DNA from: Oxalobacteraceae bacterium UBA7693
GTDB lineage: Bacteria; Pseudomonadota; Gammaproteobacteria; Burkholderiales; Burkholderiaceae_D
Assembly (NCBI GenBank): GCA_002482715.1
Contig: DLGN01000334.1
Location: forward strand, 1,748 to 7,329
DNA: 5,582 nucleotides
Direction: 5' to 3'
Both the position numbers and the translations under genes were made by a program. The notes under the pieces are model-generated. The model was not told where the DNA came from and did no database searches. It saw only the letters and a list, made by a program, of their open reading frames with translations. Within the stretch, counting starts at the first letter, position 1; every line of letters starts with the position of its first letter. Below, in pieces: positions 1-5,241 of this stretch.

Positions 1-1
1 C

Positions 2-712
2 TGGCGCCGCAATGCCAAGACGTATTTCATCATCGGCCTAACCAATACCGCTATCCCATTTAGTTTGTTTGCCTGGTCGGCGTTGTACATTCCCTCCGCT
101 TACATGGCGACCATGAATTCATTAGCGCCTATTTTTACGGCGGTATTTGGCTTCTTCATGCTAGCTGAGCGTTTGAGTGCCCTGCGTATTGCGGCTTTTT
201 TATTGGGGTTGGTCGGTGTCGCGATCCTAGTCGGAATTGGCCCGACGACGGTGACGCCACAGGTTATTGGAGGCGTGCTGATGGGCATGGGAGCAGCGAT
301 TAATTACGGTTTTGCTGCAACGTATACCAGAATGCATGCGAAGGAAATTCCTTCCCTGGCGACTGCCGCGGGTAGCCAATTTGCTGCTGCACTTGCCCTG
401 CTACCGTTTGCGATTCCTTCAATGCCACATGCGATTGAGCATGGTACCGCCTCTGCTTTATGGTCGGTCGTGATACTCGGTGTCGTTTGTACTGGTATCG
501 CCTATGGTTTGTTCTTCCATTTGATTTCTACTGAAGGTGCTAGCAAAGCGGTTACGGTCACATTCCTGGTACCAGCCACAGCATCCATCTGGGCTTGGCT
601 GTTATTGGGTGAGCCGATCACGACGGGCATAGTCACCGGCATTGCGGTGGTCTTAGTGGCGACGGCGATGTCATTAGGAATGCTGAAGAAGCCTGCATTT
701 TTAGGTGGGTAG
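2..712 (+). CDS. EamA/DMT-superfamily transporter, 5' truncated by window edge
   Basis: This is the C-terminal 236 residues of an inner-membrane carrier of the drug/metabolite transporter superfamily. The frame is open from base 2 with no clear start, so the gene begins outside the window; the TTG at 65 is inside a transmembrane segment and is not a start. The protein is almost wholly hydrophobic, with short basic loops. The visible part begins near the end of the first EamA repeat, where a conserved-looking stretch reads SAYMATMNSLAPIFTAVFG followed by AERLS. A second full EamA repeat runs from about residue 88 to 229 and has the matching pattern VTFLVPATASIWAWLLLGEPIT. Family members have about ten helices and about 290-300 residues, so roughly 60 are missing. 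Substrates range from amino acids to metabolites and drugs and cannot be predicted here. The family call is secure; the role is unknown. Confidence 0.93.
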   Translation, partial: WRRNAKTYFIIGLTNTAIPFSLFAWSALYIPSAYMATMNSLAPIFTAVFGFFMLAERLSALRIAAFLLGLVGVAILVGIGPTTVTPQVIGGVLMGMGAAINYGFAATYTRMHAKEIPSLATAAGSQFAAALALLPFAIPSMPHAIEHGTASALWSVVILGVVCTGIAYGLFFHLISTEGASKAVTVTFLVPATASIWAWLLLGEPITTGIVTGIAVVLVATAMSLGMLKKPAFLGG

Positions 713-758
713 ATGGGTAGCAGGCTTACTCGCTGATGTTGAATAATGTCGAGATAAT

Positions 759-775
759 GGTGCGCGCGGCGCACC
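759..775. repeat. GC-rich palindrome, possible REP-like unit
   Basis: A perfect 7-bp inverted repeat (ggtgcgc / gcgcacc) encloses a 3-base loop. No T-run follows on either strand, so it does not look like an intrinsic terminator. GC-rich palindromes of this kind often occur as dispersed intergenic repeats (REP/BIME-like) in proteobacterial genomes. Whether this one is repeated cannot be told from a single window. Confidence 0.4.
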
Positions 776-790
776 CCACTATTCACTGTG

Positions 791-920
791 ACCAAGAGAC
801 CTCTGCACAACCGTAGCGAGCGGTCGAAGTTTGAATTGAGGAGCGGACCTGTGCTAGAGCACAGCGAGCACCGGAAATTCAAAATTCGGTCGCGCAGTAG
901 GTTGTGCAGAGGTCTCACCA
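791..920. mobile_element. MITE-like non-autonomous insertion with flanking direct repeats
   Basis: The element spans 796-916 (121 bp). Its ends are perfect 17-bp inverted repeats, gagacctctgcacaacc at 796-812 and its exact reverse complement at 900-916. A direct repeat accaa lies immediately outside each end (791-795 and 917-921), as expected of a target-site duplication. The interior continues as an imperfect palindrome: a tttgaatt arm near 831-838 faces an aattcaaaatt arm near 876-886, and the centre is a small hairpin tgtgct/agcaca at 850-863. The whole element could therefore fold into one long stem. There is no coding capacity, so it would need a transposase supplied in trans. The ends resemble those of some IS5-like insertion sequences from memory, but the parent family is not established. 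It lies between the transporter stop codon and its terminator. Confidence 0.8.
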
Positions 921-955
921 AGAGAGTACATAAGAGTACATCTGTCATTCAAACT

Positions 956-989
956 AAGGATGCCCGGCGATGCCGCGGCATCCTTTTTT
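956..989 (+). terminator. Intrinsic terminator after the EamA gene
   Basis: A perfect 9-bp stem (aaggatgcc 956-964 with ggcatcctt 977-985) encloses a further cggc/gccg stem (965-968 with 972-975). The sequence runs straight into six Ts (984-989). This is a classical rho-independent terminator on the plus strand. It probably ends the transporter transcript, which would include the MITE hairpin. Confidence 0.85.
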
Positions 990-1001
990 CCAACCACTAA
1001 A

Positions 1002-1030
1002 TTGCCTTTTTAAATATCTCAAGTTAATAT
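1002..1030 (+). promoter_or_regulatory. Candidate sigma-70 promoter for the VOC/SRPBCC pair
   Basis: TTGCCT (1002-1007) and TAATAT (1025-1030) are separated by 17 bp, each matching the sigma-70 consensus at four of six positions. It lies just after the upstream terminator and gives a leader of about 55 nt. The placement is sensible, but the match is only moderate. Confidence 0.4.
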
Positions 1031-1091
1031 TCTTTTCGGTTAAATTCAACCAAAACTAAGCTACACCAAACCAAGCTCAAAGGAAAATTGT

Positions 1092-1484
1092 ATGCGCCCA
1101 AGCTCTTTGTCCCCTTGTATCATTACCAGCAAAGTTGATGAATCCCGCGACTTTTACCTCAAACACTTCGCCGCAAAACTCAGCTTCGATTGTGGCTGGT
1201 ACATCAATCTCGAATTCGGCAATGGTAGTTCCCTGCAATTCATGGCACCACAACCAGAACAAGTGGCTTGCAATCCAACAGGATTAACTTACAATTTCTG
1301 TGTTGCCGATGTCGATGCTGAACATCAACAACTCGTGTCATCTGGACTAGTCCCCGTCATGCCGCTTGAAGATCATCCTTGGGGTGATCGAGGCTTCGCT
1401 GTTCAAGACCCAAACGGTATCGTCCTATACATCTACTCAGAGCGCGAACCAAGTCCTGAGTTTAAGCCTTTCTATAAAACCTGA
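1092..1484 (+). CDS. VOC-fold (glyoxalase/bleomycin-resistance-like) protein
   Basis: This 130-residue cytoplasmic protein has the length and pattern of a single VOC domain of two beta-alpha-beta-beta-beta modules. Module 1 has the strand and helix of residues 8-30, with the typical SRDFYLKHF helix start (18-26). Module 2 begins near 66 (TYNFCVADVD) and ends with the hallmark WGDRGFAVQDPNG (97-109) and a final strand. The metal ligands expected in glyoxalase-type enzymes are not obvious: the first strand has isoleucines where His is common, the strand-5 position is Tyr67 and the last strand reads IVLYIY instead of the usual Glu-bearing motif. It may therefore bind a ligand without metal catalysis. 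The ATG at 1092 is preceded by AAGGA (1080-1084) at good spacing. An SRPBCC gene follows after 14 nt, so the two are probably co-transcribed. Substrate is unknown. Confidence 0.87.
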   Translation: MRPSSLSPCIITSKVDESRDFYLKHFAAKLSFDCGWYINLEFGNGSSLQFMAPQPEQVACNPTGLTYNFCVADVDAEHQQLVSSGLVPVMPLEDHPWGDRGFAVQDPNGIVLYIYSEREPSPEFKPFYKT

Positions 1485-1498
1485 ACCAGAAAATCATC

Positions 1499-1900
1499 AT
1501 GCAAATCACTGTAGAAACCACCATCGCAGCGCCAATCTCCACGGTATGGTCGCTTTACAATACGCCAGAACATATTAAAAACTGGAATGCGGCGTCTGAC
1601 GATTGGCATACGACGGCATCCGCAGTTGATTTGCGCGAAGGAGGTGCTTTCTCCTCTCGTATGGAAGCCAAAGATGGCAGTATGGGATTTGATTTTGCAG
1701 GAAACTTCACCAAAATCATCGAGCATGCATTAATCGAATATACCTTCGGTGATCGCAAAGCGACGATTCAATTTGTAGACACGGCAGAAGGCGTCAAACT
1801 CAGTATCACATTTGAAGCTGAAACCACTTACTCCACAGAACAGCAACAACAAGGTTGGCAAGCAATTTTGAATAATTTCAAACGCTATGTGGAAAAATGA
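1499..1900 (+). CDS. SRPBCC (START/AHSA1-like) family protein
   Basis: This 133-residue protein fits the SRPBCC helix-grip fold, a hydrophobic-cavity ligand-binding domain seen in polyketide cyclase and AHSA1-like proteins. The N-terminal strand ITVETTIAAP leads into the characteristic helix STVWSLYNTPEHIKNWN (14-30) and a tryptophan at 36. The middle GGAFSSRMEAKDGSMGFDFAG (48-68) is typical of the AHSA1-like branch, and the long C-terminal helix is QQQQGWQAILNNFKRYVE (115-132). There is no signal peptide, so it should be cytoplasmic. It starts 14 nt after the VOC stop. The Shine-Dalgarno is poor (only agaaaa), which suggests translational coupling or modest expression. Pairing with a VOC protein hints at a shared small-molecule ligand, but that is inference. 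The family is fairly certain; the function is unknown. Confidence 0.87.
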   Translation: MQITVETTIAAPISTVWSLYNTPEHIKNWNAASDDWHTTASAVDLREGGAFSSRMEAKDGSMGFDFAGNFTKIIEHALIEYTFGDRKATIQFVDTAEGVKLSITFEAETTYSTEQQQQGWQAILNNFKRYVEK

Positions 1901-1947
1901 AAAAGTGGGTTGTGCCTTTTTTAGAACACAACAAGAACCAACCCACT
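1893..1947 (-). terminator. Probable terminator of the BlaI-like/M56 operon
   Basis: A perfect 9-bp stem (1904-1912 with 1939-1947) encloses a 26-base loop. Read on the minus strand, the hairpin runs directly into TTTTTCATTTTT (complement of 1893-1904), 28 bases past the M56 stop codon. On the plus strand no T-run follows, so it mainly serves the minus operon. It overlaps the end of the SRPBCC gene. The long loop makes it less ideal than a textbook terminator. Confidence 0.6.
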
Positions 1948-1974
1948 CAGTCAATAACAAAGCCCTACTACAAA

Positions 1975-3429
1975 TTAGTCGGCAAGCACAACATGGTGCT
2001 GGGCATCAAACGTCGCCACTGCATCTAATACCTGTAAGCAAGTCACATCCAGCATGTTAGCGCTATACAGTGCGTCTGGATTTTTTAACGTAACATGACG
2101 AAAGACGGCAGGACACTGTTGCTGAAATATTTTCAACGCAGCACTCAACTGCACCGCATTAAATTTCATCCCAAATCGTTCTTCTATATCGGTAAATATG
2201 GCAGGAACATCGGTACAAGCCAGATTTGAAAAATTCACTGTCACAGGCAATTCTGGCTGGCGTAATTGCGTTTTGGCCGTACTGCCGGGACAAGCAATTT
2301 CGGCTTGTTGCAAAAGCTGTTTTATCGGTAAATTCTTTGCACTCAAATTCATAGAATGGCGGCTATCAATCTGCATCCAAGCATAGGCAGCCGTGGTCAA
2401 CCCCATACTCAACAACAGCACTGTGCTAATACATTTTTTTGTCTTACTTGCTGATTTACTTTCATTCACAAATAGTCGTTGTATTCTATGTTTCAACATA
2501 TTTTTTCTCCCGATAAGAGATGTTGCGGTGGATAAGAAATGCGTATGCATCTCGGCGTAGTGATGCAAGGTTTCTGCGTACAACAAAGGATTTTGAAGAA
2601 CGCTGATCGCTAAATCATCGCAAGCGTTTTCACGTTCTTGATCGAGCTTTGCGCTGATCCAAAAAATAAACGGATTAAAGAAATACACTGCCTTCATAGC
2701 ACTCTGCACATTCGCCAATAAAATATCGTGGCGTCGAATATGTGCTAACTCATGCAATACGATAGCGTCAATTTGTTGCGGACTCATGCCCAGCAATAAA
2801 CTCGCAGGTAACAGAACGACAGGTTTAAAGTAAGCAAAGACACACGGGATAGTGATCTGCGTTGAAAGGCGAAAACTGATCGTCCTTCCTATTCCTAACT
2901 GATGTGCTAATTCACTGAAACGCAAAACCCAATGCGCTGGTAAATTTTCAGTACCACACTGTGCCAATTGACGATCACGCGACCATTGCCACAAAGTCTT
3001 ACTACACATCAGCACAAAGCCAACACTCCAGCAAAAAATTATCAACGACAGATGTTGATTGAGCAGCGCACTGAATTGCCCACCCCATGTTGTGTCCTGC
3101 TGAAATGGGATATACGTTGCGACCCTGCCCTGCTCGCTCAACCGTAAGATCAACACGGTTTTTTGAAAATGTGAGAAAAACGTGACAACACTCAATACCA
3201 AGCAAACACCCAAACCGATTGCTAATATTTGATAGCGCAACGCGGCTTGACTACTGCGAGTTAATTTCAAACAAATCATCAGAAATACACACAGCACAGC
3301 AGCTTGCCAAACAGAATGCAACAAACTCCATGCCAACGCATGAAAGAGATCAATACCGAACAGATCAACTATGTCAGCGAGGGATGGCATGAGCTGTATC
3401 GCAGGTCGTAGCACGGCAAGATCGCTCAT
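1975..3429 (-). CDS. M56-family (BlaR1-type) membrane metallopeptidase with a duplicated Cys-pair tail
   Basis: This 484-residue inner-membrane zinc protease is of the BlaR1/MecR1 type, whose members sense an envelope signal and inactivate a partner repressor. Hydrophobic helices lie near 30-55 (with the SLLHSVWQA motif), 66-85, 126-146, 244-260 and 333-351. The cytoplasmic catalytic part has FKPVVLLPASLL (201-212), then HELAHIRRHD (226-235) with zinc ligands His226 and His230 and catalytic Glu227. The third ligand is most likely Glu267 in ERENACDD. After the last helix the periplasmic tail (about 352-484) is not a penicillin-binding domain. It holds four cysteines as two CP...C pairs (380/405 and 439/464), each 25 residues apart and offset by 59. 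Parts such as ELPVTVNFSNL recall STN/secretin-like small domains. The start overlaps the repressor stop as ATGA, showing tight coupling. The signal sensed is unknown. Confidence 0.93.
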   Translation of the reverse strand: MSDLAVLRPAIQLMPSLADIVDLFGIDLFHALAWSLLHSVWQAAVLCVFLMICLKLTRSSQAALRYQILAIGLGVCLVLSVVTFFSHFQKTVLILRLSEQGRVATYIPFQQDTTWGGQFSALLNQHLSLIIFCWSVGFVLMCSKTLWQWSRDRQLAQCGTENLPAHWVLRFSELAHQLGIGRTISFRLSTQITIPCVFAYFKPVVLLPASLLLGMSPQQIDAIVLHELAHIRRHDILLANVQSAMKAVYFFNPFIFWISAKLDQERENACDDLAISVLQNPLLYAETLHHYAEMHTHFLSTATSLIGRKNMLKHRIQRLFVNESKSASKTKKCISTVLLLSMGLTTAAYAWMQIDSRHSMNLSAKNLPIKQLLQQAEIACPGSTAKTQLRQPELPVTVNFSNLACTDVPAIFTDIEERFGMKFNAVQLSAALKIFQQQCPAVFRHVTLKNPDALYSANMLDVTCLQVLDAVATFDAQHHVVLAD

Positions 3430-3797
3430 TGATCAGCTTCCATTTTTTTCAGCAAAGCCTTGATTTCGGCCAGCTCTTCTTTAGTCGCTTTCTTATCTTC
3501 AAATAAGCGCATCACCATACTTGACTTAGATCCGCCAAACGCACTTTGTAATAGGCGATCCACCAAAGAAATTTGCGTCTGATGCTGTTGTTCTAAAGGG
3601 AAATAGATATGACTCTTGCCATCTTTCTTACGACCCAGCAAACCCTTTTGCTCCATGATTTGCATAGTCTTCAGTGTCGTGGTGTAACCGACTGGTCGTA
3701 ATTTGCACAACTCATCATTCACTGCTTGAATTTTGCTTTCCCCAAGTCGCCACAAGATGGCGAGAATTTCTAGTTCTGATCCCGTTGGATTAGCCAT
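3426..3797 (-). CDS. BlaI/MecI/CopY-family transcriptional repressor
   Basis: This 123-residue protein has the usual length of BlaI-type repressors. The N-terminal winged helix-turn-helix (about 5-70) begins PTGSELEILAILWRLGE, and the recognition-helix segment is GYTTTLKTMQIMEQKGLLGR (37-56). The wing is KKDGKSHIYFPL (57-68). The C-terminal helices (about 75-121) form the dimerisation part and contain the region cleaved in staphylococcal homologues; no exact cleavage site can be assigned. It is followed by, and overlaps by four bases, an M56 peptidase, the classical partner that relieves repression by proteolysis. The ATG at 3797 has only a weak A-rich ribosome site (around AGAAAGA). Two palindromes and a promoter upstream suggest autorepression. 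Without a beta-lactamase gene nearby, a resistance role should not be assumed. Confidence 0.94.
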   Translation of the reverse strand: MANPTGSELEILAILWRLGESKIQAVNDELCKLRPVGYTTTLKTMQIMEQKGLLGRKKDGKSHIYFPLEQQHQTQISLVDRLLQSAFGGSKSSMVMRLFEDKKATKEELAEIKALLKKMEADQ

Positions 3798-3826
3798 AAT
3801 TTTTTCAATCTTTCTGTTCTGTAGTT

Positions 3827-3881
3827 TTACTTAAGTTCTGCTTAACTTCAGCTTAGTTTCGGCTTAGTGTCGATTGAGTGT
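3827..3881. repeat. Five-unit degenerate 11-bp tandem repeat in the operon leader
   Basis: Five consecutive 11-bp units occur: ttacttaagtt (3827), ctgcttaactt (3838), cagcttagttt (3849), cggcttagtgt (3860) and cgattgagtgt (3871). The core is GCTTAG/A followed by TT or GT. The array lies between the operators and the repressor start codon, so it would be transcribed into the 5' leader. A period of 11 bp places each unit on about the same face of the helix. The units are degenerate, so it could be either a protein-binding array or a decayed simple repeat. Confidence 0.6.
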
Positions 3882-3900
3882 TGGTACTCACAGCACTAAT

Positions 3901-3916
3901 TACGAAATACTTCGTA
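3901..3916. promoter_or_regulatory. Operator-like palindrome 1 (downstream site)
   Basis: TACGAA-ATAC-TTCGTA is a perfect 6-bp inverted repeat. The outer bases extend it to 9-base half-sites AATTACGAA and AACTACGAA, which differ at one position. The ACTAC/GTAGT outer part resembles operators of the BlaI/MecI family. The site lies at about +3 to +18 relative to the start predicted from the promoter next to it. It also lies in the 18-bp spacer of a weaker candidate promoter (TTGGAA/TAATTA on the minus strand, 3926-3897). Confidence 0.75.
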
Positions 3917-3925
3917 GTTTTTCCA

Positions 3926-3954
3926 ACTATATACGAAGTTCTTCGTAGTTTCAA
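3926..3954 (-). promoter_or_regulatory. Sigma-70 promoter of the BlaI-like/M56 operon
   Basis: On the minus strand TTGAAA (complement of 3949-3954) and TATAGT (complement of 3926-3931) are separated by exactly 17 bp. Operator 2 fills the spacer (3932-3947), a layout typical of repression by blocking RNA polymerase. Transcription would start near 3919, giving a leader of about 120 nt that contains operator 1 and the 11-bp repeat array. Confidence 0.7.
3932..3947. promoter_or_regulatory. Operator-like palindrome 2 (within promoter spacer)
   Basis: TACGAA-GTTC-TTCGTA shares both half-sites with operator 1 and differs only in the 4-base centre. Extended half-sites are ATATACGAA and AACTACGAA. 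Its centre is 31 bp from that of operator 1, about three helical turns, so two repressor dimers could bind the same face and cooperate. It is the likely binding site of the adjacent BlaI-type repressor. Confidence 0.78.
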
Positions 3955-3977
3955 ATAAAAATGTTGTTTTTTATATT
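3949..3977 (+). promoter_or_regulatory. Possible divergent promoter toward the PRMT-like gene
   Basis: TTTCAA (3949-3954) and TATATT (3972-3977) are 17 bp apart on the plus strand. The -10 matches consensus at five of six positions but the -35 at only three, and the region is AT-rich, so a chance match is possible. The -35 box coincides with that of the minus-strand promoter. If real, the leader to the ATG at 4203 is about 220 nt. Confidence 0.25.
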
Positions 3978-4190
3978 GATCGTGAAATAAAACATAAAAG
4001 CCAGACGATGGCCTATTGACCTACCATGCGCGACAAAGACCCGAATTGAAAGCGAAAGACCTCGCATCTCTGCCCTTCATTTCACGGAAGAAATCAGATA
4101 ATCCTGACATTGGCGAACACTTAATTGCGCCAACTGGCATTCACAACTGCGGGTTATGGCGTATCGGCAGTGCGATCTCAATCTCTTGAT

Positions 4191-4199
4191 GGAAGGAAG
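4191..4199 (+). promoter_or_regulatory. Ribosome binding site deciding the PRMT-like start
   Basis: GGAAGGAAG is purine-rich and ends three bases before the ATG at 4203; its core AAGGA (4193-4197) is spaced five bases from the start. The alternative TTG at 4125 has no such site, so the shorter protein is preferred. Confidence 0.7.
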
Positions 4200-4202
4200 A
4201 CC

Positions 4203-5135
4203 ATGTTAGTCGAACGCGAAGCAGAGAGCTGCTATCTGGGACAATTTATTCCCCTGCAATATCATCACAATATGTTGATGGATGCGAATCGTATGGACAA
4301 TTTTAAAGCGGCGATTCAGCGCCACGTGTTTGAAGGTGCGCGAGTTCTTGAGCTCGGCGGTGGCACTGGCGTCTTATCTTGGTTCGCAGCGCAGTCAGCT
4401 TCCAAAGTCTATTGCGTCGAATTCAATCCAGATATGGTGACAGAGGCGCGTCGTTTACTATCGATGAATCAACATGGCGATAGAGTAGAAGTCATTCATG
4501 CTGATGCATTTGAATATTTGCCGCCAGAACCCGTCGATTTCGTCATCTGCGAAATGATACATGTAGCGATGCTGCGCGAGAAACAAGTAGAAGTCATCGA
4601 AAATTTCAAGCATCGTTATGCGGATAAGTTCCCTGGCATCAAAATGCCGGTTTTTATTCCAGAAGCGATCTTGATGGCAGTACAACCGCTGCAACAGCGC
4701 TATGATTTTTCTGGCTACCAAGCACCGATTATTCAATTCCAGTTAGGCGGTGTTTTCACCGCTGACACACTGGAATTAGGTCAACCAGCGCTCTACAAAG
4801 TGATTGATTTTTGTGAGCCGAATGATTTATGGGTGCATTGGGAAGGCGACATGCTGATCGAGCAAAGCGGCAAATTAAGCGCGCTGCGTTTTATCACCAA
4901 AAACGTTTTGGCGGTTGTGATGGAAACCAATTCCACCATCGACTGGCTCAATCACTACATGGCTTTGCCGTTGGCGCAAGCAATCGATGTAAACGCAGGC
5001 GATGTGATTCGTGTGAGTTTTCAATACCGCACTGGTGGCTCAATTGATTCCTTACAAAACAGCATACAAGTGAGCGTCAATGCGGCAAGCCAACACGCAC
5101 AATCATATGGTCGATTGAGTATGGCAGAAGCTTAA
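4203..5135 (+). CDS. PRMT-like SAM-dependent methyltransferase (protein arginine methyltransferase architecture)
   Basis: This 310-residue protein probably transfers a methyl group from S-adenosylmethionine. It starts like a PRMT: YHHNMLMDANRMDNFKAAI (20-38) matches the family's helix before motif I. Next come motif I VLELGGGTGVLSWFAA (48-63), the acidic Glu73 (VYCVEFN) that would hold the SAM ribose, and HADAFEYLPP (99-108). CEMIHVAMLRE (116-126) gives Glu117 and Glu126 at the nine-residue spacing of the PRMT double-E loop, which holds the target arginine. The C-terminal half (about 150-295) fits the PRMT beta-barrel; the region of the THW loop reads IDW (246-248), so its histidine is replaced. 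There is no signal peptide or membrane segment. The ATG at 4203 is preceded by GGAAGG (4191-4196); a TTG 78 bases upstream is in frame but lacks a ribosome site. Bacterial substrates are unknown. Confidence 0.82.
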   Translation: MLVEREAESCYLGQFIPLQYHHNMLMDANRMDNFKAAIQRHVFEGARVLELGGGTGVLSWFAAQSASKVYCVEFNPDMVTEARRLLSMNQHGDRVEVIHADAFEYLPPEPVDFVICEMIHVAMLREKQVEVIENFKHRYADKFPGIKMPVFIPEAILMAVQPLQQRYDFSGYQAPIIQFQLGGVFTADTLELGQPALYKVIDFCEPNDLWVHWEGDMLIEQSGKLSALRFITKNVLAVVMETNSTIDWLNHYMALPLAQAIDVNAGDVIRVSFQYRTGGSIDSLQNSIQVSVNAASQHAQSYGRLSMAEA

Positions 5136-5208
5136 AAGGTCTTTTGCCTGCATCCACATTGATCTCAGCTTCAGGCAGTAACATCGCTATCATCACTCCT
5201 ACAAACGA

Positions 5209-5241
5209 GTGGCACTGTTCCGCGTTTTTTGACAGTGCCAC
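5209..5241. terminator. Perfect 10-bp hairpin, possible terminator of the PRMT-like gene
   Basis: gtggcactgt (5209-5218) pairs perfectly with acagtgccac (5232-5241) around a 13-base loop. The loop contains TTTTTT (5225-5230), but no T-run follows the stem on the plus strand, and on the minus strand only TCGTTT follows. It may be a weak or factor-assisted terminator, an RNA-stabilising 3' structure or a protein-binding palindrome. It lies 73 bp after the PRMT-like stop. Confidence 0.4.

Larger units (their letters stand above)
713..1091. other. Intergenic region with hairpin, MITE-like element, terminator and promoter
   Basis: No credible gene lies here. The 379-bp stretch holds, in order, a GC-rich 7-bp hairpin, a 121-bp MITE-like insertion, a 9-bp near-repeat (agagtacat at 923 and 933), an intrinsic terminator and a probable promoter for the next gene. 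Short open frames across the MITE translate its inverted repeats and do not look like proteins. Without the insertion and one copy of its 5-bp flank, the transporter stop codon would lie about 120 bp from its terminator. Confidence 0.7.
3798..4202. other. Divergent regulatory region between the repressor operon and the PRMT-like gene
   Basis: This 405-bp gap has no credible gene; the plus strand only offers peptides of fewer than ten codons such as the one at 3961-3990, without ribosome sites. It contains the 11-bp repeat array, two operator-like palindromes, the minus-strand promoter and an AT-rich stretch (3950-3999) that may hold a divergent promoter. The stretch 4000-4190 shows little apart from a GATAAT at 4097-4102, a possible -10 box without a convincing -35 partner. 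Confidence 0.6.

Noticed and set aside
923..941. Direct repeat agagtacat with a 10-bp period.
   Set aside because: Only two copies and no link to a promoter or to the MITE ends beyond proximity; probably a chance short duplication.
502..948. A 148-codon minus-strand frame overlapping the transporter gene and the MITE.
   Set aside because: It is antisense to the clearly coding EamA frame, and its start region lies inside inverted-repeat sequence.
788..1000. A 70-codon plus-strand frame across the MITE-like element.
   Set aside because: It translates the inverted repeats and the terminator, is rich in Arg/Ser with no family resemblance, and starts just upstream of the insertion.
1975..3797. 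Reading the BlaI/M56 pair as a beta-lactam resistance locus.
   Set aside because: No beta-lactamase or penicillin-binding gene is present and the M56 tail lacks the penicillin-sensor domain with its Ser-x-x-Lys motif.
3961..3990. Nine-codon hydrophobic open frame (MLFFILIVK) as a possible leader peptide.
   Set aside because: No ribosome site, an AT-rich context where such frames arise by chance, and no attenuator hairpin pair following it.
4125..4202. TTG start extending the methyltransferase by 26 residues.
   Set aside because: No ribosome site at 4125, a good GGAAGG before the ATG at 4203, and the PRMT-like similarity begins only downstream of that ATG.
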